Source of the DNA: Orientallactaga sibirica | Taxonomy: Eukaryota; Chordata; Mammalia; Rodentia; Dipodidae | Assembly (NCBI GenBank): GCA_036365145.1 | Contig: JAEOAD010001848.1 | Location: forward strand, 62,001-126,000 | Length of the DNA: 64,000 nt | Reading direction: 5' to 3' | Shown here: positions 1-12,595 of the stretch, in pieces | How positions within the stretch are numbered: position 1 is the first letter of the stretch | Layout: every line of letters starts with the position of its first letter | Notes under the pieces: model-generated | What the model was told of the DNA's origin: nothing | The model's database searches: none | The model's input: only the letters and a program-made list of their open reading frames with translations | Translations under genes and position numbers: made by a program

Positions 1-3000
1 CACCTTCATTGCTGAAGAGTGTACTGTGTAAAATAAGCTAGTTCTGTTCTCGGAATGAGTTGCTTTTTATGAAGAGTCTTCAGTGCAGCAAGATCAAACT
101 TTCCTAGTTTGTGTAATCAAACAAGATGTACAACTTAGTAGATTAGCTTCATTTCTAACGTAGTTTGTTTTGAAAACAAACACCTTCATTTTCTTCATTA
201 AGACTGTACTGTGTGAAATAAGCTAGTTCTGTGTTCTCAGAATGAGTTGCTTTCTTATGAAGAGTCTTCAGTGCAGCAAGATCAAACTTTGCTAGTTTGT
301 GTAATCTATTGAAAGATGAACAACTTGGTAGATTAGCTTCATTTCTAACGTATTTTGTTTAGAAAACAAACACCTTCATTGCCAAGATGTTGTACTGTGT
401 GAAATAAGCTAGTTTCTGTTCTTGGAATGAGTGATAAATTTCTTTGAAGAGTCTTCAGTGCAGCAAGATCAAACTTTCCTAGTTTGTGTAATCTAACAAG
501 ATGAACAACTTGGTAGATTAGCTTCATTTCTAACATAGTTTGTTTAGAAAACAAACACCTTCATTGCCGAAGATTGTACTGTGTGAAATAAGCTAGTTCT
601 GTTCTCAGAATGAGTTGCTTTTTCTTATGAAGAGTCTTCAGTGCAGCAAGATCAAACTTTGCTAGTTTGTGTAATCTAACAAGATGAACAACTTAGTAGA
701 TTAGCTTCATTTCTAACGTAGTTTGTTTAGAAAACAAACACCTTCATTGCCAAAGACTGTACTGTGTGAAATAAGCTAGTTCTGTTCTAGGAATGAGTTG
801 CTTTCTTATGAAGAGTCTTCAGTGCAGCAAGATCAAACTTTGCTAGTTTGTGTAATCTAACAAGATGAACAACTTGGTAGATTAGCTTCATTTCTAACGT
901 AGTTTGTTTAGAAAACAAACACCTTCATTGCCAAACACTGTACTGTGTGAAATAAGCTAGTTCTGTTCTTGGAATGAGTTGCTTTCTTTATGAAGAGTCT
1001 TCAGTGCAGCAAGATCAAACTTTGCTAGTTTGTGTAATCAAACAAGATGAACAACTTAGTAGATTAGCTTCATTTCTAACGTAGTTTGTTTAGAAAACAA
1101 ACACCTTCATTGCAGAACACTGTACTGTGTGAAATAAGCTAGTTCTGTTCTTGGAATGAGTTGCTTTCTTATGAAGAGTCTTCAGTGCAGCAAGATCAAA
1201 CTTTGCTAGTTTGTGTAATCTAACAAGATGAACAACTTAGTAGATTAGCTTCATTTCTAACGTAGTTTGTTTTGAAAACAAACACCTTCATTGCCTAAGA
1301 CTGTACTGTGTGAAATAAGCTAGTTCTGTTCTTGGAATGAGTTGCTTTCTTATGAAGAGTCTTCAGTGCAGCAAGTTCAAACTTTCCTAGTTTGTGTAAT
1401 CAAACAAGATGAACAACTTGGTAGATTAGCTTCATTTCTAACGTAGTTTGTTTAGAAAACAAACACCTTCATTGCGAAAGACTGTACTGTGTGAAATAAG
1501 CTAGTTCTGTTCTTGGAATGAGTTGCTTTCTTATGAAGAGTCTTCAGTGCAGCAAGATCAAACTTTGCTAGTTTGTGTAATCTAACAAGATGTACAACTT
1601 AGTAGATTAGCTTCATTTCTAAAGTAGTTTGTTTAGAAAACAAACACCTTCATTGCTGAAGACTGTACTGTGTCAAATAAGCTAGTTCTGTTCTCAGAAT
1701 GAGTTGCTTTCTTATGAAGAGTCTTCAGTGCAGCAAGATCAAACTTTCCTAGTTTGTGTAATCTAACAAGATGAACAACTTGGTAGATTAGCTTCATTTC
1801 TAACGTAGTTTGTTTAGAAAACAAACACCTTCATTGCCGAAGATTGTACTGTGTGAAATAAGCTAGTTCTGTTCTCGGAATGAGTTGCTTTCTTATGAAG
1901 AGTCTTCAGTGCAGCAAGATCAAACTTTCCTAGTTTGTGTAATCTAACAAGATGAACAACTTGGTAGATTAGCTTCATTTCTAAGATAGTTTGTTTAGAA
2001 AACAAACACCTTCATTGCCTAAGACTGTGCTGTGTGAAATAAGCTAGTTCTGTTCTTGGAATGAGTTGCTTTCTTATGAAGAGTCTTCAGTGCAGCAAGT
2101 TCAAACTTTCCTAGTTTGTGTAATCAAACAAGATGAACAACCTAGTAGATTAGCTTCCTTTCTAATGTAGTTTGTTTAGAACACAAACACCTTCATTGCT
2201 GAACACTGTACTGTGTGAAATAAGCTAGTTCTGTTCTCGGAATGAGTTGCTTTCTTATGAAGAGTCTTCAGTGCAGCAAGTTCAAACTTTCCTAGTTTGT
2301 GTAATCTAACAAGATGAACAACTTAGTAGATTAGCTTCATTTCTAACGTAGTTTGTTTAGAAAACAAACACCTTCATTGCCAAACACTGTACTGTGTGAA
2401 ATAGGCTAGTTCTGTTCTCCAAATGAGTTGATTAATTATGAAGAGTCTTCAGTGCAGCAAGATCAAACTTTCCTTCTTTGTGTAATCTAGCAAGATGTAC
2501 AACTTAGTAGATTAGCTTCATTTCTAACGTAGTTTGTTTAGAAAACAAACACTTTAATTTCTGAACACTGTACTGTGTGAAATAAGCTAGTTCTGTTCTC
2601 GGAATGAGTTGCTTTCTTATGAAGAGTCTTCAGTGCAGCAAGATCAAACTTTCCTAGTTTGTGTAATCTAACAAGATGAACAACTTAGTAGATTAGCTTC
2701 ATTTCTAACGTAGTTTGTTTAGAAAACAAACACCTTCATTTGTGAACACTGTACTGTGTGAAATAAGCTAGTTCTGTTCTCAGAATGAGTTGCTTTCTTA
2801 CGAAGAGTCTTCAGTGCAGCAAGATCAAACTTTCCTAGTTTGTGTAATCTAACAAGATGAACAACTTAGTAGATTAGCTTCATTTCTAACGTAGTTTGTT
2901 TAGAAAACAAACACCTTCATTGGTGAAGACTGTACTGTGTGTGTGAAATAAGCTAGTTCTGTTCTTGGAATGAGTTGCTTTCTTATGAAGAGTCTTCAGT

Positions 3001-6000
3001 GCAGCAAGATCAAACTTTGCTAGTTTGTGTAATCTAACAAGATGAACAACTTAGTAGATTAGTTTCATTTCTAACGTAGTTTGTTTAGAAAACAAACACC
3101 TTCATTTCTGAACACTGTACTGTGTGAAATAAGCTAGTTCTGTTCTTGGAATGAGTTGCTTTCTTATGAAGAGTCTTCAGTGCAGCAAGATCAAACTTTG
3201 CTAGTTTGTGTAATCTAACAAGATGAACAACTTAGTAGATTAGCTTCATTTCTAACGTAGTTTGTTTAGAAAACAAACACCTTCATTGCAGAACACTGTA
3301 CTGTGTGAAATAAGCTAGTTCTGTTCTTGGAATGAGTTGCTTTCTTATGAAGAGTCTTCAGTGCAGCAAGATCAAACTTTCCTAGTTTGTGTAATCTAAC
3401 AAGATGAACAACTTAGTAGATTAGCTTCATTTCTAACGTAGTTTGTTTAGAAAACAAACACCTTCATTGCCGAAAACACTGTACTGTGAAATAAGCTAGT
3501 TCTGTTCTCAGAATGAGTTGCTTTCTTACAAAGAGTCTTCAGTGCAGCAAGATCAAACTTTGCTAGTTTGTGTAATCTAACAAGATGAACAACTTGGTAG
3601 ATTAGCTTCATTTCTAACGTAGTTTGTTTTGAAAACAAACACCTTCATTGCTGAAGACTGTACTGTGTGAAATAAGCTAGTTCTGTTCTCGGAATGAGTT
3701 GCTTTCTTATGAAGAGTCTTCAGTGCAGCAAGATCAAACTTTCCTAGTTTGTGTAATCTAACAAGATGAACAACTTAGTAGATTCGCTTCATTTCTAACG
3801 TAGTTTGTTTAGAAAACAAACACCTTCATTGCCGAACACTGTACTGTGTGAAATAAGCTAGTTCTGTTCTCGGAATGAGTTGCTTTCTTATGAAGAGTCT
3901 TCAGTGCAGCAAGATCAAACTTTGCTAGTTTGTGTAATCTAACAAGATGAACAACTTGGTAGATTAGCTTCATTTCTAATGTAGTTTGTTTTGAAAACAA
4001 ACACCTTCATTGCTGAAGACTGTACTGTGTGAAATAAGCTAGTTCTGTTCTCGGAATGAGTTGCTTTCTTATGAAGAGTCTTCAGTGCAGCAAGATCAAA
4101 CTTTCCTAGTTTGTGTAATCTAACAAGATGTACAACTTAGTAGATTCTCTTCATTTCTAACGTAGTTTGTTTAGAAAACAAACACCTTCATTGCTGAACA
4201 CTGTACTGTGTGAAATAAGCTAGTTCTGTTCTCGGAATGAGTTGCTCTTCTTATGAAGAGTCTTCAGTGCAGCAAGATCAAACTTTGCTAGTTTGTGTAA
4301 TCTAACAAGATGAACAACTTGGTAGATTAGCTTCATTTCTAACGTAGTTTGTTTTGAAAACAAACACCTTCATTGCCGAAGACTGTACTGTGTGAAATAA
4401 GCTAGTTCTGTTCTTGGAATGAGTTGCTTTTCTTTGAAAGTCTTCAGTGCAGCAAGATCAAACTTTGCTAGTTTGTGTAATCTAACAAGATGAACAACTT
4501 AGTAGATTAGCTTCATTTCTAACGTAGTTTGTTTAGAAAACAAACACCTTCATTGCTAAACACTGTACTGTGTGAAATAAGCTAGTTCTGTTCTTGGAAT
4601 GAGTTGCTTTCTTATGAAGAGTCTTCAGTGCAGCAAGATCAAACTTTCCTAGTTTGTGTAATCTAACAAGATGTACAACTTAGTAGATTAGCTTCATTTC
4701 TAACGTAGTTTGTTTAGAAAACAAACACCTTCATTGCCTAAACACTGTACTGTGTGAAATAAGCTAGTTCTGTTCTTGGAATGAGTTGCTTTCTTAGAAG
4801 AGTCTTCAGTGCAGCAAGATCAAACTTTGCTAGTTTGTGTAATCTAACAAGATGAACAACTTAGTAGATTAGCTTCATTTCTAACGTAGTTTGTTTGAAA
4901 ACAAACACCTTCATTGCGAAGACTGTACTGTGTGAAATAAGCTAGTTCTGTTCTTGGAATGAGTTGCTTTCTTATGAAGAGTCTTCAGTGCAGCAAGATC
5001 AAACTTTCTAGTTTGTGTAATCTAACAAGATGAACAACTTAGTAGATTAGCTTCATTTCTAAAGTAGTTTGTTTAGAAAACAAACACCTTCATTGCGAAC
5101 ACTGTACTGTGTGAAATAAGCTAGTTCTGTTCTCAGAATGAGTTGCTTTCTTATGAAGAGTCTTCAGTGCAGCAAGATCAAACTTTGCTAGTTTGTGTAA
5201 TCTAACAAGATGAACAACTTGGTAGATTAGCTTCATTTCTAACGTAGTTTGTTTAGAAAACAAACACCTTCATTGCCAAAGACTGTACTGTGTGAAATAA
5301 GCTAGTTCTGTTCTCGGAATGAGTTGCTTTCTTATGAAGAGTCTTCAGTGCAGCAAGATCAAACTTTCCTAGTTTGTGTAATCTAACAAGATGAACAACT
5401 TAGTAGATTAGCTTCATTTCTAACGTAGTTTGTTTAGAAAACAAACACCTTCATTGCAGAAGACTGTACTGTGTGAAATAAGCTAGTTCTGTTCTTGGAA
5501 TGAGTTGCTTTCTTATGAAGAGTCTTCAGTGCAGCAAGATCAAACTTTGCTAGTTTGTGTAATCTAACAAGATGTACAACTTAGTAGATTAGCTTCATTT
5601 CTAACGTAGTTTGTTTAGAAAACAAACACCTTCATTGCTGAAGACTGTACTGTGTGAAATAAGCTAGTTCTGTTCTGGAATGAGTTGCTTTCTTATGAAG
5701 AGTCTTCAGTGCAGCAAGATCAAACTTTGCTAGTTTGTGTAATCTAACAAGATGAACAACTTAGTAGATTAGCTTCATTTCTAACGTAGTTTGTTTTGAA
5801 AACAAACACCTTCATTGCTGAAGACTGTACTGTGTGAAATAAGCTAGTTCTGTTCTTGGAATGAGTTGCTTTCTTACAAAAGAGTCTTCAGTGCAGCAAG
5901 ATCAAACTTTCCTAGTTTGTGTAATCTAACAAGATGTACAACTTAGTAGATTAGCTTCATTTCTAACGTAGTTTGTTTAGAAAACAAACACCTTCATTGC

Positions 6001-7583
6001 CAAACACTGTACTGTGTGAAATAAGCTAGTTCTGTTCTCGGAATGAGTTGCTTTCTTATGAAGAGTCTTCAGTGCAGCAAGATCAAACTTTTCTAGTTTG
6101 TGTAATCTAACAAGATGTACAACTTAGTAGATTAGCTTCATTTCTAACGTAGTTTGTTTAGAAAACAAACACCTTCATTGCTAAAGATTGTACTGTGTGA
6201 AATAAGCTAGTTCTGTTCTTGGAATGAGTTGCTTTCTTATGAAGAGTCTTCAGTGTGCAGCAAGATCAAACTTTCCTAGTTTGTGTAATCTAACAAGATG
6301 TACAACTTAGTAGATTAGCTTCATTTCTAACGTAGTTTGTTTTGAAAACAAACACCTTCATTGCCTAAGACTGTACTGTGTGAAATAAGCTAGTTCTGTT
6401 CTCGAATGAGTTGCTTTCTTATGAAGAGTCTTCAGTGCAGCAAGATCAAACTTTCCTAGTTTTTGTAATCAAAAAGATGTACAACTTAGTAGATTAACTT
6501 CATTTCTAATGTAGTTTGTTTAGAAAACAAACACATTCATTGCTGAACACTGTACTGTGTGAAATAAGCTAGTTCTGTTCTCGGAATGAGTTGCTTTCTT
6601 ATGAAGAGTCTTCAGTGCAGCAAGATCAAACTTTGCTAGTTTGTGTAATCTAACAAGATGAACAACTTAGTAGATTAGCTTCATTTCTAACGTAGTTTGT
6701 TTAGAAAACAAACACCTTCATTGCTGAACACTGTACTGTGTGAAATAAGCTAGTTCTGTTCTCGGAATGAGTTGCTTTCTTATGAAGAGTCTTCAGTGCA
6801 GCAAGATCAAACTTTCCTAGTTTGTGTAATCAAACAAGATGAACAACTTAGTAGATTAGCTTCATTTCTAACGTAGTTTGTTTAGAAAACAAACACCTTC
6901 ATTGCCAAACACTGTACTGTGTGAAATAAGCTAGTTCTGTTCTCGGAATGAGTTGCTTTCTTATGAAGAGTCTTCAGTGCAGCAAGATCAAACTTTCCTA
7001 GTTTGTGTAATCAAACAAGATGAACAACTTAGTAGATTAGCTTCATTTCTAATGTAGTTTGTTTAGAAAACAAACACCTTCATTGCCAAAACACTGTACT
7101 GTGTGAAATAAGCTAGTTCTGTTCTTGGAATGAGTTGCTTTCTTATGAAGAGTCTTCAGTGCAGCAAGATCAAACTTTCCTAGTTTGTGTAATCTAACAA
7201 GATGAACAACTTAGTAGATTAGCTTCGTCATTTCTAACGTAGTTTGTTTAGAAAACAAACACCTTCATTGCAGAAACACTGTACTGTGTGAAATAAGCTA
7301 GTTCTGTTCTTGGAATGAGTTGCTTTCTTATGAAGAGTCTTCAGTGCAGCAAGATCAAACTTTGCTAGTTTGTGTAATCTAACAAGATGAACAACTTAGT
7401 AGATTAGCTTCATTTCTAAGGTAGTTTGTTTAGAAAACAAACACCTTCATTGCCGAACACTGTACTGTGTGAAATAAGCTAGTTCTGTTCTCAGAATGAG
7501 TTGCTTTCTTATGAAGAGTCTTCAGTGCAGCAAGATCAAACTTTGCTAGTTTGTGTAATCTAACAAGATGAACAACTTAGTAG

Positions 7584-8048
7584 ATTACCTTCATTTCTAA
7601 CGTAGTTTGTTTTAGAAAACAAACACCTTTTTTGCAAGAATATTATTTTGTGTTAATTTAAGCTAGTTCTGTTTCTTGGAATGAGTTGCTTTCTTTCAAA
7701 GAGGACCCTTGTCAATGGCGCTTGTTAGAAAACAAACACCTTCAATCTCAAAATTGCAGTTAGATCAAGTTCTTGCTTGTTGTGTTTCTAACATAATGTT
7801 CAACTCTAACTGTAGATTAGCTAGTTCTTTCTAATGAGTAGTTTGTTTTGAAAACACAACACCTTCATTTGCTTGTTCTGTATTCTAACAAGATGTAAGT
7901 TAAGCTCATTTCTGTTCTTTGAAAATGAGTTGCTTCATTTGGAAAGATGAAATCTTGTTGTGCATCAAGATCAGCCTTTTTCATGAAGAGTAGTTTCAAA
8001 CTTTGTAATCTAACAAGATTAACAACTTAGTAGATTACCTTCATTTCT
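7584..8048 (-). mobile_element. Scrambled 'ghost' of the LINE-1 insertion inside block 1
   Basis: This stretch breaks the monomer rhythm and is a mix of satellite words and LINE-1 words. It begins and ends with ATTACCTTCATTTCT (7,584-7,598 and 8,034-8,048), the exact 15-bp target-site duplication of the LINE-1 at 24,471-24,886. Between them, in the same order and nearly the same spacing as in the LINE-1, are ATATTATTTTG (7,640; LINE-1 24,500), a 29-base stretch at 7,692-7,720 that matches 24,559-24,586 with a one-base indel, CATAATG (7,792; 24,649), ACTCTAACT (7,803; 24,667) and TCAGCCTTTTTCA (7,971; 24,819). The rest reads as broken satellite fragments such as TTAGAAAACAAACACC. The following A-run variant at about 8,064 is also shared with about 24,917. 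It is either a degraded paralogous copy or a consensus artefact; a fresh independent insertion would not share flanks. Confidence 0.7.
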
Positions 8049-11000
8049 AACGTAGTTTGTTTAGAAAAAAAAACACCTTCATTGCCGAAGACTGTACTGT
8101 GTGAAATAAGCTAGTTCTGTTCTTGGAATGAGTTGCTTTCTTACAGAAGAGTCTTCAGTGCAGCAAGATCAAACTTTGCTAGTTTGTGTAATCTAACAAG
8201 ATGTACAACTTAGTAGATTAGCTTCATTTCTAACGTAGTTTGTTTAGAAAACAAACACATTCATTGGAGAACACTGTACTGTGTGAAATAAGCTAGTTCT
8301 GTTCTCAGAATGAGTTGCTTTCTTATGAAAAGTCTTCAGTGCAGCAAGATCAAACTTTGCTAGTTTGTGTAATCTAACAAGATGAACAACTTAGTAGATT
8401 AGCTTCATTTCTAACGTAGTTTGTTTAGAAAACAAACACCTTCATTGCCAAAAACACTGTACTGTGTGAAATAAGCTAGTTCTGTTCTTGGAATGAGTTG
8501 CTTTTTCTTGAAGAGTCTTCAGTGCAGCAAGTTCAAACTTTGCTAGTTTGTGTAATCTAACAAGATGAACAACTTAGTAGATTAGCTTCATTTCTAACGT
8601 AGTTTGTTTAGAAAACAAACACCTTCATTGCCAAACACTGTACTGTGTGAAATAAGCTAGTTCTGTTCTTGGAATGAGTTGCTTTCTTATGAAGAGTCTT
8701 CAGTGCAGCAAGATCAAACTTTGCTAGTTTGTGTAATCTAACAAGATGAACAACTTAGTAGATTAGCTTCATTTCTAACGTAGTTTGTTTAGAAAACAAA
8801 CACCTTCATTGCCTGAACACTGTACTGTGTGAAATAAGCTAGTTCTGTTCTCTTGGAATGAGTTGCTTTCTTATGAAGAGTCTTCAGTGCAGCAAGATCA
8901 AACTTTCCTAGTTTGTGTAATCTAACAAGATGAACAACTTAGTAGATTAGCTTCATTTCTAACGTAGTTTGTTTAGAAAACAAACACCTTCATTGCTGAA
9001 GACTGTACTGTGTGAAATAAGCTAGTTCTGTTCTTGGAATGAGTTGTTTTCTTATGAAGAGTCTTCAGTGCAGCAAGATCAAACTTTGCTACTTTGTGTA
9101 ATCTAACAAGATGAACAACTTAGTAGATTAGCTTCATTTCTAACGTAGTTTGTTTAGAAAACAAACACCTTCATTGCTGAAGACTGTACTGTGTGAAATA
9201 AGCTAGTTCTGTTCTTGGAATGAGTTGCTTTCTTATGAAGAGTCTTCAGTGCAGCAAGATCAAACTTTTCTAGTTTGTGTAATCTAACAAGATGAACAAC
9301 TTAGTAGATTAGCTTCATTTCTAACGTAGTTTGTTTAGAAAACAAACACCTTCATTGCTGAACACTGTACTGTGTGAAATAAGCTAGTTCTGTTCTTGGA
9401 ATGAGTTGCTTTCTTATGAAGAGTCTTCAGTGCAGCAAGATCAAACTTTGCTAGTTTGTGTAATCTAACAAGATGAACAACTTGGTAGATTAGCTTCATT
9501 TCTAACGTAGTTTGTTTTGAAAACAAACACCTTCATTGCCAAACACTGTACTGTGTGAAATAAGCTAGTTCTGTTCTTTGAATGAGTTGCTTTCTTCTGA
9601 AGAGTCTTCAGTGCAGCAAGATCAAAACTTTGCTAGTTTGTGTAATCTAACAAGATGAACAACTTGGTAGATTAGCTTCATTTCTAACGTAGTTTGTTTA
9701 GAAAACAAACACCTTCATTGCCTGAACACTGTACTGTGTGAAATAAGCTAGTTCTGTTCTTGGAATGAGTTGCTTTCTTGAAGAGTCTTCAGTGCAGCAA
9801 GATCAAACTTTGCTAGTTTGTGTAATCTAACAAGATGAACAACTTGGTAGATTAGCTTCATTTCTAACGTAGTTTGTTTAGAAAACAAACACCTTCATTG
9901 CTGAACACTGTACTGTGTGAAATAAGCTAGTTCTGTTCTCTGGAATGAGTTGCTTTCTTATGAAGAGTCTTCAGTGCAGCAAGATCAAACTTTCCTAGTT
10001 TGTGTAATCTAACAAGATGAACAACTTGGTAGATTAGCTTCATTTCTAACGTAGTTTGTTTTAGAAAACAAACACCTTCATTGCCAAAGACTGTACTGTG
10101 TGAAATAAGCTAGTTCTGTTCATGGAATGAGTTGCTTTCTTATGAAGAGTCTTCAGTGCAGCAAGATCAAACTTTCCTAGTTTGTGTAATCAAACAAGAT
10201 AAACAACTTAGTAGATTAGCTTCATTTCTAACGTAGTTTGTTTAGAAAACAAACACCTTCATTGCCAAAGATTGTACTGTGTGAAATAAGCTAGTTCTGT
10301 TCTGGAATGAGTTGCTTTCTTATGAAGAGTCTTCAGTGCAGCAAGATCAAACTTTCCTAGTTTGTGTAATCTAACAAGATGTACAACTTAGTAGATTAGC
10401 TTCATTTCTAACGTAGTTTGTTTAGAAAACAAACACCTTCATTGCTGAAAACTGTACTGTGTGAAATAAGCTAGTTCTGTTCTCTGGAATGAGTTGCTTT
10501 ATTATGAAGAGTCTTCAGTGCAGCAAGATCAAACTTTCCTAGTTTGTGTAATCTAACAAGATGAACAACTTAGTAGATTAGCTTCATTTCTAACGTAGTT
10601 TGTTTAGAAAACAAACACCTTCATTGCTGAACACTGTACTGTGTGAAATAAGCTAGTTCTGTTCTTGGAATGAGTTGCTTTCTTAAAAAGAGTCTTCAGT
10701 GCAGCAAGATCAAACTTTGCTAGTTTGTGTAATCTAACAAGATGAACAACTTAGTAGATTAGCTTCATTTCTAAAGTAGTTTGTTTAGAAAACAAACACC
10801 TTCATTGCCGAACACTGTACTGTGTGAAATAAGCTAGTTCTGTTCTCAGAATGAGTTGCTTTCTTATGAAGAGTCTTCAGTGCAGCAAGATCAAACTTTG
10901 CTAGTTTGTGTAATCTAACAAGATGAACAACTTAGTAGATTAGCTTCATTTCTAACGTAGTTTGTTTAGAAAACAAACACCTTCATTGCCGAAGATTGTA

Positions 11001-12414
11001 CTGTGTGAAATAAGCTAGTTCTGTTCTTGGAATGAGTTGCTTTCTTATGAAGAGTCTTCAGTGCAGCAAGATCAAACTTTGCTAGTTTGTGTAATCTAAC
11101 AAGATGAACAACTTAGTAGATTAGCTTCATTTCTAACGTAGTTTGTTTAGAAAACAAACACCTTCATTGCCGAACACTGTACTGTGTGAAATAAGCTAGT
11201 TCTGTTCTCAGAATGAGTTGCTTTCTTATGAAAAGAGTCTTCAGTGCAGCAAGATCAAACTTTGCTAGTTTGTGTAATCTAACAAGATGAACAACTTAGT
11301 AGATTAGCTTCATTTCTAACGTAGTTTGTTTAGAAAACAAACACCTTCATTGCCAAACACTGTACTGTGAAATAAGCTAGTTCTGTTCTCTGGAATGAGT
11401 TGCTTTCTTATGAAGAGTCTTCAGTGCAGCAAGATCAAACTTTTGCTAGTTTGTGTAATCTAACAAGATGAACAACTTAGTAGATTAGCTTCATTTCTAA
11501 CATAGTTTTGTTTAGAAAACAAACACCTTCATTGCTGAACACTGTACTGTGTGAAATAAGCTAGTTCTGTTCTTGGAATGAGTTGCTTTCTTATGAAGAG
11601 TCTTCAGTGCAGCAAGATCAAACTTTGCTAGTTTGTGTAATCTAACAAGATGAACAACTTGGTAGATTAGCTTCATTTCTAACGTAGTTTGTTTAGAAAA
11701 CAAACACCTTCATTGCTGAACACTGTACTGTGTGAAATAAGCTAGTTCTGTTTGTTCTCAGAATGAGTTGCTTTTTACGAAGAGTCTTCAGTGCAGCAAG
11801 ATCAAACTTTGCTAGTTTGTGTAATCTAACAAGATGAACAACTTAGTAGATTAGCTTCATTTCTAACATAGTTTGTTTAGAAAACAAACACCTTCATTGC
11901 AGAAGACTGTACTGTGTGAAATAAGCTAGTTCTGTTCTCGGAATGAGTTGCTTTCTTACAAAGAGTCTTCAGTGCAGCAAGATCAAACTTTGCTAGTTTG
12001 TGTAATCTAACAAGATGTACAACTTAGTAGATTAGCTTCATTTTTTAGTTTTGTTTGAAAACAAACACCTTCATTGCCAAAAGACTGTACTGTGTGAAAT
12101 AAGCTAGTTCTGTTCTCGGAATGAGTTGCTTTCTTACGAAGAGTCTTCAGTGCAGCAAGATCAAACTTTGCTAGTTTGTGTAATCTAACAAGATGAACAA
12201 CTTAGTAGATTAGCTTCATTTCTAACGTAGTTTGTTTAGAAAACAAACACCTTCATTGCTGAACACTGTACTGTGTGAAATAAGCTAGTTCTGTTCTTGG
12301 AATGAGTTGCTTTCTTACGAAGAGTCTTCAGTGCAGCAAGATCAAACTTTGCTAGTTTGTGTAATCTAACAAGATGTACAACTTAGTAGGTTACCATCAT
12401 TTTTAACGTAGTTT

Positions 12415-12595
12415 GTTTAGAAAACAAACCCCTTCATTGCCGAACACTGTACTGTGTGAAATAAGCTAGTTCTGTTCTCGGAATGAGTTGCTTTCTTATG
12501 AAGAGTCTTCAGTGCAGCAAGATCAAACTTTGCTAGTTTGTGTAATCTAACAAGATGTACAACTTAGTAGATTAGCTTCATTTCTAACGTAGTTT
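12415..12595. repeat. Representative family A monomer (181 bp)
   Basis: A single unit chosen as the reference for family A. With the G of GTTTAGAAAA as base 1, the landmarks are a CpG at 27-28, a CpG at 65-66, a CpG or TpG at 85-86 (TpG here), an inverted repeat around the GAAGAGTCTTC word at 86-96, a second inverted repeat CAAACT-TTGCT-AGTTTG at 110-126, and a CpG at 174-175. The main dyad spans the junction with the previous monomer. Since 181 is 1 modulo 3, any reading frame shifts on entering the next unit, so this repeat cannot encode a continuous tandem protein. Confidence 0.95.
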
